Of a stretch of 64,000 bases of DNA, positions 1 through 12,200 are shown in pieces (within the stretch, counting starts at the first letter, position 1; each line of letters starts with the position of its first letter). The stretch is from Bacteroidales bacterium. GTDB lineage: Bacteria > Bacteroidota > Bacteroidia > Bacteroidales > F082. The position numbers and the translations under genes are program-made. The stretch is taken from NCBI GenBank assembly GCA_024400455.1, contig JAKSMU010000009.1:1-64000 (forward strand), read 5' to 3'. Below the pieces are notes generated by a model. It was not told the origin of the DNA and ran no database searches. It saw only the letters and a list, made by a program, of their open reading frames with translations.

Positions 1-1
1 A

Positions 2-553
2 TCACTTCGTTTCTTTTTGTTCGGAGAGCAGAATCATGGCAAACACGGCATAATTGATTATATCGTAATAGTTAGCGTCAAGTCCCTCTGAGACAATGGT
101 TTTTCCGTTATTATCCTCAATGGACTTCACCCTCAGGAGCTTCATCAGAATCAGATCGGTGATGGAACTAACACGCATACTGCGCCATGCCTCATCATAA
201 TCGTGGTTTTTGCGCGTCATCAATTCGTAAGCTTCGTCCAGCACTTTATCATAGAGCTGCGTGGCTTCCTCCGACGAAAGGTCAGGCTTGTCGACCACGC
301 CCAATTGCAACTGAATCACACCCATAGCGGCATAGTTGATGATACCGATGAATTCCGGTTCAATGCCTTCGTCAACAAGATGTTCAGCCGTTGTCTGCAA
401 AGTTCTGATTCTGTTTGCCTTAATAAAAACTTGATCCGTAATCGAAGGCGTTCTCAAGATGCGCCATGCCGGACCGTAATCCTTCATTTTATCAATAAAC
501 AGACTGCGGCATTGCGCCACAACCGCATGAAATTGAGTTTTCGTATCTTTCAT
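2..553 (-). CDS. DUF1599 domain protein (Nmad1-like)
   Basis: 183 aa, complete; the TGA stop lies at bases 2-4. The protein consists of two similar halves: a DYGPAWRILR-x-PSITD motif near residues 25-40 is echoed by DYDEAWRSMR-x-SSITD near residues 118-135, each followed by a helix rich in K/R and I/L. This duplicated all-helical layout is the DUF1599 family, also called nucleotide modification associated domain 1. The biochemical role is not established; a nucleotide-related function is inferred from the family name and the neighbouring folate gene. The gene is divergent from folP with only 38 bp between start codons, and its promoter -7 box abuts that of folP. Family call is firm, function is not. 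Confidence 0.88.
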   Translation of the reverse strand: MKDTKTQFHAVVAQCRSLFIDKMKDYGPAWRILRTPSITDQVFIKANRIRTLQTTAEHLVDEGIEPEFIGIINYAAMGVIQLQLGVVDKPDLSSEEATQLYDKVLDEAYELMTRKNHDYDEAWRSMRVSSITDLILMKLLRVKSIEDNNGKTIVSEGLDANYYDIINYAVFAMILLSEQKETK

Positions 554-567
554 ATTCCAAAAAAGTA

Positions 568-575
568 TAATTTTG
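568..575 (+). promoter_or_regulatory. -7 box of folP promoter
   Basis: TAATTTTG matches the Bacteroidota -7 consensus TAnnTTTG and ends 16 nt before the folP ATG. The matching -33 region would fall inside the DUF1599 coding sequence. Confidence 0.6.
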
Positions 576-583
576 CAAAAATA
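576..583 (-). promoter_or_regulatory. -7 box of DUF1599 gene promoter
   Basis: Read on the minus strand, TATTTTTG matches TAnnTTTG, 22 nt upstream of the DUF1599 ATG. It directly abuts the folP -7 box on the other strand, so the two promoters face each other. Confidence 0.6.
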
Positions 584-591
584 ATATTTTT

Positions 592-1428
592 ATGCTGACA
601 CTCAGAACACAAAACAAAAATTTCAGCAGTTCTCGTCCCGTGGTGATGGGCATACTGAACGTGACGCCCGATTCGTTTTCCGATGGAGGTCATTACAATC
701 AGATTGACAGTGCTTTACGCCATTGCGAAGAGATGCTTTGCGATGGTGCGGAAATCATCGACATCGGTGGCTGCTCAACACGTCCGAACAACGAAATCGC
801 AACCGAAAGCGAGGAACTGCAAAGAGTCGTTCCGATTGTAAAAGCCATTCGCAAACGTTTCCCCGATGCCTTGCTTTCCATCGACACGTTCAGAAAATCC
901 GTTGCCGAAGGTTGCCTCGGCGAGGGCGCCGACATCATCAACGACATTTCGGGCGGTTTGTTCGACGAAAAAATGTTGCCTTACATCGGTGAAAATCAAG
1001 TGCCTTACATCATGATGCATTGCGTCGGCACGCCCGAAACCATGCACCAATACGCTTTGGACGGCGACATCCACCAGACGGTTTACGATTTCTTTGCCGA
1101 ACAATGCGGAAAACTTGATTCTTTCGGTCAGCAGCAAATCATTCTCGACCCAGGCATCGGTTTCGGCAAAAGCCTGAAAACCAACTATGCCCTACTCCAC
1201 GACTTAAACCGTTATCGTTTCAACAACCTACCTATCCTCATCGGAATCTCAAGGAAATCAATGATTTGGAAAGTATTGGGAACGGATTACAAAAACAACC
1301 CCGAAACCATCGAAAACGGTACGACGGTACTGAACACCATCGCCATGATGAATGGCGCGGACATTATCCGAGTGCATAATGTAAAAAAAACCGTGGAAGC
1401 GGTAAAGTTGGTTGAGTCCTTATTCTAA
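592..1428 (+). CDS. folP: dihydropteroate synthase
   Basis: 278 aa, the usual length of the family. DHPS joins 6-hydroxymethyl-dihydropterin diphosphate and p-aminobenzoate to give dihydropteroate in folate synthesis; it is cytosolic and the sulfonamide target. Visible signatures: MGILNVTPDSFSDGG (residues ~19-33), DIGGCSTRP (~57-65), a D-T-F-R-K-S strand near 98-103, DPGIGFGKS near 186-194, GISRKS near 218-223 and a C-terminal R-V-H-N-V in place of the common RVHDV. The ATG at 592 starts 16 nt after a TAnnTTTG box. The gene converges with the downstream lipoprotein gene and the two stops overlap by 9 bp. In many Bacteroidota folP is followed directly by cdaA; here about 13 kb of surface-protein genes intervene. 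Confidence 0.97.
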   Translation: MLTLRTQNKNFSSSRPVVMGILNVTPDSFSDGGHYNQIDSALRHCEEMLCDGAEIIDIGGCSTRPNNEIATESEELQRVVPIVKAIRKRFPDALLSIDTFRKSVAEGCLGEGADIINDISGGLFDEKMLPYIGENQVPYIMMHCVGTPETMHQYALDGDIHQTVYDFFAEQCGKLDSFGQQQIILDPGIGFGKSLKTNYALLHDLNRYRFNNLPILIGISRKSMIWKVLGTDYKNNPETIENGTTVLNTIAMMNGADIIRVHNVKKTVEAVKLVESLF

Positions 1429-2673
1429 AGGACGCACCAAACGCACACTATGACCATAATGCCGGTCAACGACATTACCGGAATTAATCATGTCATAGCC
1501 GAAATAAAGCGCATAGGCACCAAATTGAGGACCTCCATTTTGCAAACACGTTGAAGTCCAGTAATCACCCGAACCCATGACATGATACACAAATGTGCCA
1601 TTGCGCATGCCAGCAGCAGGAAGAAACACAGCTCCCGCCGTTTCCATCTTCGACCACTGGCTTTCCGTATAGCAATTTGTCCACGACGAAGTTCCCGGAG
1701 TAAACAGGATCCTCGGCGGGAGCGACCATTCGTCAGGCAAAATAATCAAGCCGTTTCTACCATTCACTTGACCATGGCCATATAGGTTATTGCCGTTTGG
1801 CCTTTCCGATAAAAGATATCTCCATTCATCATTTGTCAGCGAACGCCAACCGCTGTTTTCAGCATTTCCGCCATTACTGATGGCATTATAACCCCAATCG
1901 GCCATACCGGTCTGTTCATTCAGACTGCTGAAATTTTGTCCATACGCATTATAATCAGACGAAACCCTACTATTCGACCAAGGCTGCCAACAAATTGCAC
2001 CATGATCATAGCCCGAAGTTCCCCAACCAAAAAGGTCAATCCAAGCTGCACTTCCCGCGACATAATCAGCGGAGGTATGGTCGTTTGCAACGCTATCGCA
2101 CAAATTCCACTGGTTTTCGGCGAAACGCCAAGTGTCCGTCGAGGCCTGATACTGCAGATTTCCTTTCGAGAACCACACTTTTCCACCATTTGCATTGATA
2201 GAAAACGCTGCATTTATGCCGCCTTCAGGAACCGAAGTTGCATACGCTTGCGTAGTGAAACTCAATTCTTCGCCATAAGAAATGCCCTTACTGCTTGAAG
2301 CGTAAGCACGGACATAGTAAGTGACATTGGCCGCTAAGCCTGTCATCCTAACATTAAAATCACCCAAACCCGTTGAATCATTTTTTACATATGAATCACT
2401 ATTGGCGAAGGAATCGCTTGTTGTCGGATTATGATTGACGCCCCAGCAGACACCCCTGACATTGATAGGCTTATCGCCTGTATCTGAAACAGTTGCGCTA
2501 CACATGGCAAAATGCTTTCCTACTTCCATCACCTCATTCGTCGACACAACCGGAAGGCCCGGCGTGGGTGTAGGTTCTTTCTCGCAAGAACTAAAAAAAG
2601 TCACTGTCAGCAGTACCAAAAAAGACAAAACACACGCTTTCAAGGAATGCAATTTTTGCAGATTATTTTTCAT
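1420..2673 (-). CDS. FISUMP/SUMF-like lipoprotein with FN3-like domain
   Basis: 417 aa from the ATG at 2671-2673; an upstream TTG-started extension has no signal peptide at its start and is rejected. Residues ~1-30 form a signal peptide ending in a lipobox (FFSSC), so the product is probably an outer-membrane lipoprotein. Residues ~45-145 resemble the fibronectin-III-like domain common in Bacteroidota lipoproteins (pattern RGVCW-N-x-PTTSD, then YYVRAYA). The rest is Trp/Gly-rich, with WTSTC near the C-terminus and a terminal SVRLVRP, as in FISUMP-type 'major paralogous domain' proteins. Function unknown; surface binding is plausible. Its stop overlaps the end of folP, and a TAnnTTTG box lies ~33 nt upstream of the ATG. 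Confidence 0.8.
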   Translation of the reverse strand: MKNNLQKLHSLKACVLSFLVLLTVTFFSSCEKEPTPTPGLPVVSTNEVMEVGKHFAMCSATVSDTGDKPINVRGVCWGVNHNPTTSDSFANSDSYVKNDSTGLGDFNVRMTGLAANVTYYVRAYASSSKGISYGEELSFTTQAYATSVPEGGINAAFSINANGGKVWFSKGNLQYQASTDTWRFAENQWNLCDSVANDHTSADYVAGSAAWIDLFGWGTSGYDHGAICWQPWSNSRVSSDYNAYGQNFSSLNEQTGMADWGYNAISNGGNAENSGWRSLTNDEWRYLLSERPNGNNLYGHGQVNGRNGLIILPDEWSLPPRILFTPGTSSWTNCYTESQWSKMETAGAVFLPAAGMRNGTFVYHVMGSGDYWTSTCLQNGGPQFGAYALYFGYDMINSGNVVDRHYGHSVRLVRPLE

Positions 2674-2705
2674 AATTTCATTCAATTTCTTATTATTACA
2701 CGTTG

Positions 2706-2713
2706 CAAAATTA
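2706..2713 (-). promoter_or_regulatory. -7 box of FISUMP lipoprotein promoter
   Basis: Minus-strand TAATTTTG, matching TAnnTTTG, 33 nt upstream of the ATG at 2673. Confidence 0.5.
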
Positions 2714-2832
2714 CAAAACATTTGGCTATTATTCGATTTGCAGCACAAAAAACAGGCAACTGTTTCAAATATTCACACACCTTGCGTTTATTAAATGCAA
2801 GTTTTATGTTTTTCAAGAATTGAAAAAGCAAA

Positions 2833-2862
2833 GAAAAAGCACAACTTCACAGTTGCGCTTTT
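2833..2862 (-). terminator. terminator of the giant surface-protein operon
   Basis: On the minus strand AAAGCGCAACT pairs with AGTTGTGCTTT (G-U pairs allowed) around a 4-nt loop, followed by T-rich sequence. It lies ~65 nt after the stop of the 89-aa gene. Confidence 0.6.
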
Positions 2863-2926
2863 CCAATAAATACAAATAAATCAAAATGTTAAAAAAGACA
2901 GATTACTCTGTTTTTCATTATTCGGT

Positions 2927-3196
2927 TCAGTGTTTCTTGCGTTTCGCCAAAGCATATGCACTGCCTAGCCCAATGAGCAAGGCCAAGCCATCACCCAACG
3001 GAGCATAATTGTTTTCCTGGTCAATCTCAACGAAATGATACGGAACAACCGCATTGATGTCGCTTTCCGACTGACGATTGTTGTAGGCATCTTCATCTAC
3101 CATGAAAACCTGTGCCTGCGTTGGAATGGCTAATCCAATGAGCATCAGCAACACGGATACCTTTTTCAGGATTTCGGTTTTTCTATGTTTTTCCAT
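2927..3196 (-). CDS. small secreted protein with C-terminal PLG-TM-KRKK tail
   Basis: 89 aa from the ATG at 3194-3196; a TTG three codons upstream is less likely. An N-terminal signal peptide (residues ~8-26, ending TQAQ) is followed by ~35 polar residues. The C-terminus reads PLGDG, then a ~16-residue hydrophobic stretch, then KRKKH. A short Pro-Leu-Gly motif, a single transmembrane segment and a basic end resemble sorting tails of the PEP-CTERM kind and occur in small Bacteroidota proteins, but I cannot name a processing enzyme. It starts 38 nt after the stop of the giant T9SS gene and is followed by a terminator, so the two are probably co-transcribed. Function unknown; an accessory role for the adhesin is a guess from position. 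Confidence 0.75.
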   Translation of the reverse strand: MEKHRKTEILKKVSVLLMLIGLAIPTQAQVFMVDEDAYNNRQSESDINAVVPYHFVEIDQENNYAPLGDGLALLIGLGSAYALAKRKKH

Positions 3197-3234
3197 TTCA
3201 CTCAAGTTTATTTGATTATATTAAAAACTGAAAA

Positions 3235-6200
3235 TCAATTATTTATAATAATTTTCTGACTCATTGAGCCTTGCTCATATGACATTCGAAGCAGATACAA
3301 TCCTGACGACAAACCAGAAACGGACACGCTGTTTTGAACACCATTCAAATCGGTAGATAACAAGCAATGACCTTGGACATCAAAAATCTCCAATCTTCCC
3401 TCTCCATTGACAATCAAATCGTTACCATCGAAGAAAGCGAAACTTTCAATTGACGCATCAAGGTTTTCATTCACACCTGTGTAGGAAAATACCAACTTGA
3501 AGCGCGAAACGTAATCGTCAGGCGAAGCCGTGAACTTATAGTTGTCCGTATTCAGGCAGTCTATGTCCATTCCCGTTTGATTGTCAATCAGATGCAGATA
3601 ACTGAACGTGCCGTTTTGCGTGTTCCAAGTCAAAGTGAATGTACCGTATTCATCGGTCTTGAACCGAATCGGGACCGAGGTCTCGCCAACGGTCGTAAAT
3701 GCAATGCTGTAATCGTGATTGTCGTAATGCGCATACAGCTGACTTACACCGTTTTTCATCGTCTTAATCTTTTCAGCGCCACCCGCTTCGGGCCGACCCA
3801 ATTCCACAACAGCATATTCCTTATTGCCCGTGCTTTCGGTCAGAATGAGATTCACCAACGGATAGGAAGGCTGCGAATCGTCGCCGCGGAAAGAAGTGTT
3901 GAAGCCCTTTGCCGAGCGCATGGCGTTGGTGAACGAAGCCGCCGTGTTGTCCTGCGTGATGACGAAGAACCCCTGGTGCATGTTCACGAAACGCGAAGCC
4001 GTGTAGTTGCTTTCATTCCAAGATGCATCGTAAGCGTAGGTCACATAGCCGCTTTTGTCCTCGTCAAGCAAGGTGTAGAAAGCCTTTTCTGGCGATGACC
4101 AGATTTTGCCCGTACCCGAATTTTCGTCAGCGAAAGCCTTGAAATCCAGATAACTCTGATACGGGTTGCCCAAAAGATTCAGTCCCGGACAATGCGCACC
4201 CTCTTTCGTGACATCCACATACTGGATTTCGCCATTATTCATAGTGCCGAAAGCCTGCAAATATGACTCATCCTTAATGGCCAGCAAATAGCCCTTGCCA
4301 GCAATCAATTCCGGTTCATTCGTAAAGCTCGTATTGACGCTAAACTCATCATTACCAGCCGATTGATACACGTTGTTTTGGTCGGTATAGCCGTAAGCAA
4401 TCCATTCGTGCTTGCCCTCGGCATTTTCATCTTCGTGCCAGTGACTTACGCCATTGCGCTTGAAGTTAATCCAATGATACTGAGGTTCATAATAGCAGTA
4501 AAAGTCATAATTTTCGCGCGGTGTATCGTTCGGGAAATAACCTGATGCATCATCATCCTCATAGAAAGGATACGTTCCAAACGGCGTGTAGTTGGAATCC
4601 CACCAGTTATATACCTCAAAATCATTCAGATAGTTGATGCCCAAAGGTGCATTTGCCAAAGGCGTGGCGAACATGTGCCAGTCGGTAGCATCAGGAATGC
4701 CGTTGCCCGGATTGGCACCTGCATATCCAGCGGAATTGTCCAAGGTAATGCCGACATATGCATTCAAAACCGAAGCCTCATCTTGCAGCAAGGCGACATC
4801 TTCATTGACATAAAGAGTCACATTATCAGGTTGTTCCACACTGACTAGCTCATCGTTGGAAGTATATACGGCAACGATGGCATCATAAGATTCACCCTCA
4901 AAACGCGCAAAGGCTTCATTCAGATTGTGATTGTAATACAAGACCGAATCCGTGGAACGTGAGGCGACCGTGACCAAATTACTCATTTTCAGCACCGGAT
5001 AATCATCATTAATATCTGATGTCGTGCGCGTCCAAGGCAACATTTCCGAACCTATGGTTTGCGCATTTTCATTCAGAATATCAACAAGATATGCACCACG
5101 GAACTCATCGCCAATCCTGTTGTAGTTTTCAGCGTAGGTGTAAGGGTGCCTTGCTTCATAGAAATAGTCGCAATCAGTCATTGGCGTCGGATCATTCGTC
5201 AACATGCCCACGAAATCATCATCGATGAAATAATAGCACTTGTCGATGGAAGCCCCCTCGCCTGCCCTATCGGTGAAGCCATACATTCGGCCTGCACTTC
5301 TGTTAGTAAGGTTCTCCTTCCTGATGCGTAGATAGCAGTTGCGAAGCGTTGCAGCATTATCCGCCACAAGGCCCGCCATCGGGAACGCATTTCCCTCATT
5401 GCCAACGAATTTCGAATAGGCATAGCAGTTCATCACCGAAGCATTTTGACGTGCTTCGCCGACCAAGCCGCCCATTTGGAAGCCTTGCAAATTGGCTACC
5501 GAGATACTGGAATGAAGCACCGAATTGCCATCCAATAGGCCGACTAAGCCGCCCATTATCGCATTGTCTTTCAAGGCAATGAGCGTCAATGCGCCCTCGC
5601 AACCGTAGACTTTGGCGCCATTCATCACCACACCGGCGATGCTGCCCATATAGGCACGGTCGGGCGAAAGCATATTGCCGCTCAACGCGAAGGTGTTTTT
5701 CACCTCAGCCGAAGCGCCGCTGACATAGCCGAACAAGCCCATTGCATCAATGCCCGTCATCGCATTGCGCAAACCCGAAATTTCGTAACCGTCGCCATCA
5801 AATACACCTGAAAACTTGTTGTATCTGTCGCCAATCGGCACCCAAATATGTTCATTCATGTCAACATTTGCAGTCAAAATGGCATTTGCGACAGCATGAG
5901 GTTGCGAACCATTATAGCCGTTCACGTATGAAATCAACCAAGCCAAATCTTCCTCACAGGTAATCGAAATCGGGTCGGAACCATTCACAACGAAAGTTTC
6001 AGGTTGTTCCTTAACCACTGTTACCCAAGTCTTTACAAAATAAATCGTATTGGATGACAAATCCAGATTCTGCGCATCGTAATACACGGCATAGATGCCT
6101 TGGTCATCATAGAAAACGCCGTTGGCATAACTTTGCTCGACCATCACGACCTTATCGGAAAGGGCAATCGGCGTATAATCCCACTCAATCGTCGGGTCTG

Positions 6201-9200
6201 CCGGACTCATTGGGAAATCGTTTTTTGTGATGCCGATGACAGAATTTTCGGCCAAGCCAAATGACTTATCAATATTGATAACCTGTTCAACGTTAGCAAG
6301 ATAGACATTACTTCTGCCACCCGATTTCATATTGTCCGTAATCGAAACATTGTCCTTCACATTCAAAATGCCATCGAGATAAACGCCGCCGCCTTCCGCA
6401 TTGCCGACGCGGTTTTCGGAAATGACACTGCCGCCATTCACATTCATCACAGCACCAGATTTCACCCAAACGCCACCACCCAAAACAGTTGAACTAAGAT
6501 TATAATTATCAATAAGATATGTATTATTTACGCTTAGTTCTCCATTGTTTTCAACGCTCATCAACGGCGCTTCGGGCAAAATCTGCAAACCTTGCGGATT
6601 CAAGGCTTCGTCAACGCGGCCACTGACACGATTCAGACCATCCAACTTGATGTTGAACATGGCCAATTCAGACTCGACATCGACCAAAACGCCTTTGTAT
6701 TGTCCTGGATCCAAGGCACTTGCAGATGACAACTGATGGCCGCCCGAATAACGGTAAAGGGTGATGCCCTGCGAGCCGAAACCGCTGCCGTCCCATTCCG
6801 AGGCGTTGTAATTGCTGACCGTGATTTTGTCTACGACAAAAACATTATCACCAGGTGCATAACCTGCTGAAATCACGCCATTTAAGGAATGTTTCGGCAA
6901 GTCGGCGAAATGACCGTTGTTGGTATTTAGTCCATTCACGCCATCGATGTACCAATTGGTCGCCTTGCCGCGCTTGTTGACCAAAACCGCAATGTCAAAC
7001 GAAGTATTTTGACCTTCTTCATAATTATCAAACTCAATGGTAATCAATATCTTGCCAATCAATTCATTCTTACGGACGAAATTCATGCCGTTGTAGAACA
7101 GATCGAATTGCAAGCCGAAACTGCTACGGCCATCGGCTTCACCTAAAATAAAATTCAGAAATGCCGGATTTTCATTTTCCATCAAGGCTTTCACATCGTA
7201 GAGCGAAGCTTCAGGATTGTTATTTTCATAACCCGAAAGCCAGCCTTGCGTGTTATCATAGGTCAATGCCGGACCGAAACGCATGGCAACCGTCATTGTA
7301 TCAGGTTCTTGCAAATTAGCAAATTCCTCCATGCTGACCAAATTGAATGGTTTTTCATCATCGACATTCTGCACTTCGATTTTCGCAATTCTGAATGTGG
7401 AACTCGTCTGTCCTGGCAAAATAGCGTATGGCGGCAAGGCGACCTTAGCCGAAAAAACCTCATTCTTTTCGCCATTGCCGAACATCAAGGCGTAAAGCGG
7501 TTGGTCGAAACTCTGGCGGATGTTCGTAATCGTGTTGACAACCAACTCAATTTCAGTGCTATAAATCACATTTCCATCATCATCAAACTGGTCGACAACC
7601 ACGATGACCGGTGCCAAAACCGCATTACGGCTCAACTGGTTACTGTAAGTGAGCTGGAAAGTGAAAATCGGGGTTTTCGTGATGTCGCCCGTCGCACTGA
7701 AACGATGGTTGTTTAGGAAATTATCATCAGCTACCGTGCCCACACTCAGCAACATATCGGTTTCAGAATCAACCCATTGCGTTCCATTAAAATGCTGAAT
7801 GGCATCAATGCTGCCTTCCGCCTTGATGGACAAGCCAAAGGTGTTGTTCGGCAAACTATTGATTTTCTCCAATTCCACAGGAACGCCCTTAGTATGTTCG
7901 CTATCAATATAATAGAGCGAATCGACCCTTGCGAAAATCTGTGCATTAGGATTAGTTGCCGTTTCATCGAAATAAATCCAGTTTGCATTTGGATTGCCTG
8001 CCGCATTTTGCGAAATCTTGGCCGCATCGACAGCCGCAAAGTCATCGCCCCAATCCAAATGCGTAATCTTAAAATATTTTCCGAGCATTGGCGGCAACTC
8101 GATATGGCAGGTAGTCACCTGATATTCAACGTTATTGTTGCCATTCGACAAGGCATCAAACACACCTTCACGCCAGTTGTAACCCGCATCGCCACGCACT
8201 TCCCAGAAACGGTAAAACTCACGGTCGTGCTCATAAAGGTCACGCTTGCCGTTTTGCGGCAGATGGTTGATATACGGACCTTGCACAGGCTCGTTGTAAT
8301 TGCTTGAAGCAGTGGTATTTCCGCCTTCCGCATCAAAGATATTGGCATCGCGATACGAGACGAAACCGCCATCATAAATGTTCTGTTCAATCCAATAGCC
8401 CGAGTAATCGCCGCCATTCAGCTGCGGATTTTCTCGCGTCGTGACCTTCGGTCGCGCAAAGGCAAAACCATATTGGCGCGGATAGACCATGTGGAAAAAG
8501 CCCTTCAATTCGCCATACATCCATTCGGAATTGCCGGGATTGCCCGTCTGGTCAGGGTTCCATTGCTTCGGATATTTCACTGCGATATAATCGCCGTTAT
8601 CAAGACGTATCTTATTGTCAGTCAAAGGATAAAATTTTCCATTATAAGTCACGTTATCGGTCAGTTGGTCGAAATTCACCACGGCATAATCCGTTACTAG
8701 GGCGTTGAAAAGCGTTTTTCCTTCGGGCAGCATCATGCTCTCCAGAGCGAAAAGGCTATCGGCTGGATAAAACAGGTCAATCGTACTGTTGTTCACCAAA
8801 CGCAACTTACTGAAAACGTACATAATACCATATCGTTCCGTGGCCAGAACCGAAGTCATGTCGCCCTGACCCAAGAACGTGATATGTGAATTTTCCAAAA
8901 AAACCGAATCGGCGCGCTGAATGGTGTAAAGCGAACGTGTGCAAACGCTGTACGTATCTGTCTCATCCTTAGTATCTAAGCCGTAATTGCGAATCCAAAT
9001 GCGACGGCCCGACTTACCGGCGTCACTCGAAGTGCCTGCGCCATAAATGGAACCGCCAACATTCATATAATTACCAGAGAAAGAATGATTTACAGGAGCC
9101 TGCATATCGTATTCCGAGCCATCGACATAAATATTGGAATAACCCGAAATGTTTTGCGGGCCAAAAGTGCCGCCCACAACGATTTCACCCCAGTCGGAAC

Positions 9201-12200
9201 CAGCATACACCGAACCTTCAATATTCAAAGGCATGATGCGCATTGATTCAGCATCGGGTTTATTCACATTATTCTGATTATCAGGCGAATTGAGGATAGC
9301 ATTTTTACCGATATTCACCGTAACGCTTCCCGTGATGGTGCCGTAGAAGCCGCCGCCATACACGTTTTCGCCGATTTGTCCGCCGCTGATATTCACAAAG
9401 ATAGCAGATGCTCTAAGGTTTTCGGCAGGATTCGGCATGATGACGGTATCGTTTGAATTTTGCGAACCGCCGTAAACATCGCCTTGAACAAGTCCGCCGG
9501 TCATATTCACCGTCTTCAAACCCGCCACCAGAACCGTTCCCTGACGGCCCAAAGCGCCGCCGAAAACATTGCCTTCGACCGTGCCGCCTTTCATATTTAC
9601 AATGGTGCGGCCACCGACAAGACCCAACTTGCCGCCGCCGTAAACGTTATGACCGACACGGCCATTTTCCACATCAACTTTGGTCGTATTATAAGCATAA
9701 TCGTCGCTGGCCAGACGCACCGAACCTTCCTCGGCGCCGCCATAAACGGAACCTTTCACCACAGCGCGTTCGCTGATAATCACCGAAGTAGTGGTAGCAG
9801 GATCGGCTTTGCCTGACAAATCCAATCCTTCCACATCGCTTTGTGTGCCCTTGCCTGCGCCAAACACATCATTGACCTGAGCCGTGCCCTTCACCGTCAC
9901 CGTAGCCGTCTGAACCACATCGCCAGCATCGCCACCGCCGTAAACATTGCCCGACACAAGTGCTGCGCCGTCAACCGTAACCGTGGTGCTTCTTCCAATT
10001 TCGGCTTCGTTGCCCAGACCGCCGCCGTAAACGCTGCCGCCAATACGGGCATCGGCCACACTCACAAGAGATGAAAGCATCACCGAACCTTCCTGACCAC
10101 CACCAAAAACATGTTCATCAATTTGCGTCTGCGCGCCCGTGATGGTGACCGTAGTTGCACCATCCACCTTGGCTTCACGGCCCAATCCGGCGCCAAAAAC
10201 GCTCCTATAAACATGACCGCCCGCAACATTCACCAACGGACTGCCGCCATAGCCGGCCTGATTGCCGCCACCATAAACGCAATTATATATCGTTCCACCA
10301 TTAACATTCACTGAAACAGAGTTTTGCGGAGCGCCGTTAAAATTATTACAGCCGAACACCGAACCGCCCGAATCATCATCCATCATACCAAAAACGCCGC
10401 CATTCACCATGACATTCACATTTCCGAAAACATGAGCCTGATGCAAATCATCACCCAAGCCGCCACCATACACATTTCCATGAATATGAGCGTTTTGTAT
10501 CGTGATGAAAGTATGTTTTGAAGCATCCGGAGTCTCACCGTTGACCAAACCCATGGCGCTGCCGCCATACACATCGCCATGAATCACGGGATAGGAATTG
10601 CCGCTGCCGAAAGTCATGTCGATATTGCCCATAACGCGAGTCGGAGCGCCATAGCCGCCGCCATGCACGTTGCCCGAGCGGCCGCCCATGGCATGAACGC
10701 CGATTTCGCCGCCCAAAATATTCATGGTGACATTGCCCGAAATGGTTCCCGTCACATTAGAGCCGCCAAAAACACCTTCCCTGACCACGCCGCCCGTCAT
10801 CGTGACAACGACTTCATTACCTTGCTTTTGATTGGAACCACCAAACACCTTTCCGAAAACCTTTCCGCCTTTCACAGTCACATTGGCCGTTTCGAGCGAA
10901 TAGCCGAGATTGCCACCTCCGTAAACATTGCGTTCCACAAAAGCATCGTCAGCGATGATGACATTGGTGCTATTCACCTGACCTGTAACAGGTTGATTGG
11001 CGTTGCCACTGCCTGCGCCAAAAACATTGCCGCCCAATGAAATATTGATTGGCGTGGTGCTGCCATTGCTGTTGATTTCAGCATCGCCTCCTATATAAAG
11101 ATAGGTGTCGGATGCCAAAGTGCCGCCCGACTGATTGTCATCGGTGCCGTTGCAGCCGCCAGCCACCCAGCCATGCACCTTGCCGCCCGTAATGACGAAC
11201 TTTCTGTCGCCACTCGCCGCCGCAAATGCCGCCGCACCATAAATCGAGCCGCGCACACTGCCACCTTTCATGCGGATGTAAACCGACTGAGCATCAGCAG
11301 GATTCTCTTCATCAATGCCGCCCGCAATGCTCAGGAACTGGCCACCTTCGATAATCAACACGCGACGGCCTACATTGTTGGCATAAACACCGCCTAAACT
11401 GATGTAGAAACTCTCGTGCGCATCAGCGATGTTATTGTTTTGCTCCGAGCAGAAATCGCCACTCTTCGCCACCACGCGGAATGTCTCGCGCGTGCGGTTG
11501 GCCTGCGAGAAAGTCGGGCGGTAACCCATTATCAACTCCTGACGGATTTTCAAAAGGCTGTTATTTCCCATTGCACGGTCCAAATCGTTGCCCAAAATAC
11601 CTTTGATGGAATTGGCATCGCCCGTACAATTAGCCGAAATCTGAGGCCCCGTCACATTACCGCGTACATAGGAAAGATAATTGAAAATGCCGCTTTCCAA
11701 ACGGATGGTATAATTCAAATTGGCTGTGGTTCCGCCATTTATGCCTTGAATGAGATTGGCACAAACGCCGCCCGCAGCAGTATTGGCCACGCCCCTACCC
11801 ATCACCAGATTATGGTTGTTCGCCGTGATGGTGGTCGTATTATCGTTCATATTGATGTATTCAAACTTGCAATCGTTGCTTAAAGTCACGGTTTGCGGAC
11901 GAATGTAGCAGTTTGCATTTCTGTAATCCGTTGAACCATCAGGCATTACCATTGAAATTGTGACTTTTTTCGCATTAGCTGCCGTAAGATTCGTAGCACT
12001 GTTGCCGCCCGTCACGATGATGAAATTGGTTTCATACGAATCGCCTCTCAAATCACTGCTGGCCAGACGATTATTCAATTCGGATGCCGTGCATGTCACC
12101 ACGTAGGCTTTTGTCCAGACGGCTTCAAACTCGACCATCATGCGCAAGTCTTCGGAATTTGGCACAAAATAAATCTTCGATTCGGCATCCACCAGACCGC

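Noticed and set aside
9453..11883. Several plus-strand frames of 60-155 codons opposite the giant adhesin gene
   Set aside because: They mirror the Gly-rich repeats on the other strand and have no start signals or recognisable domains.
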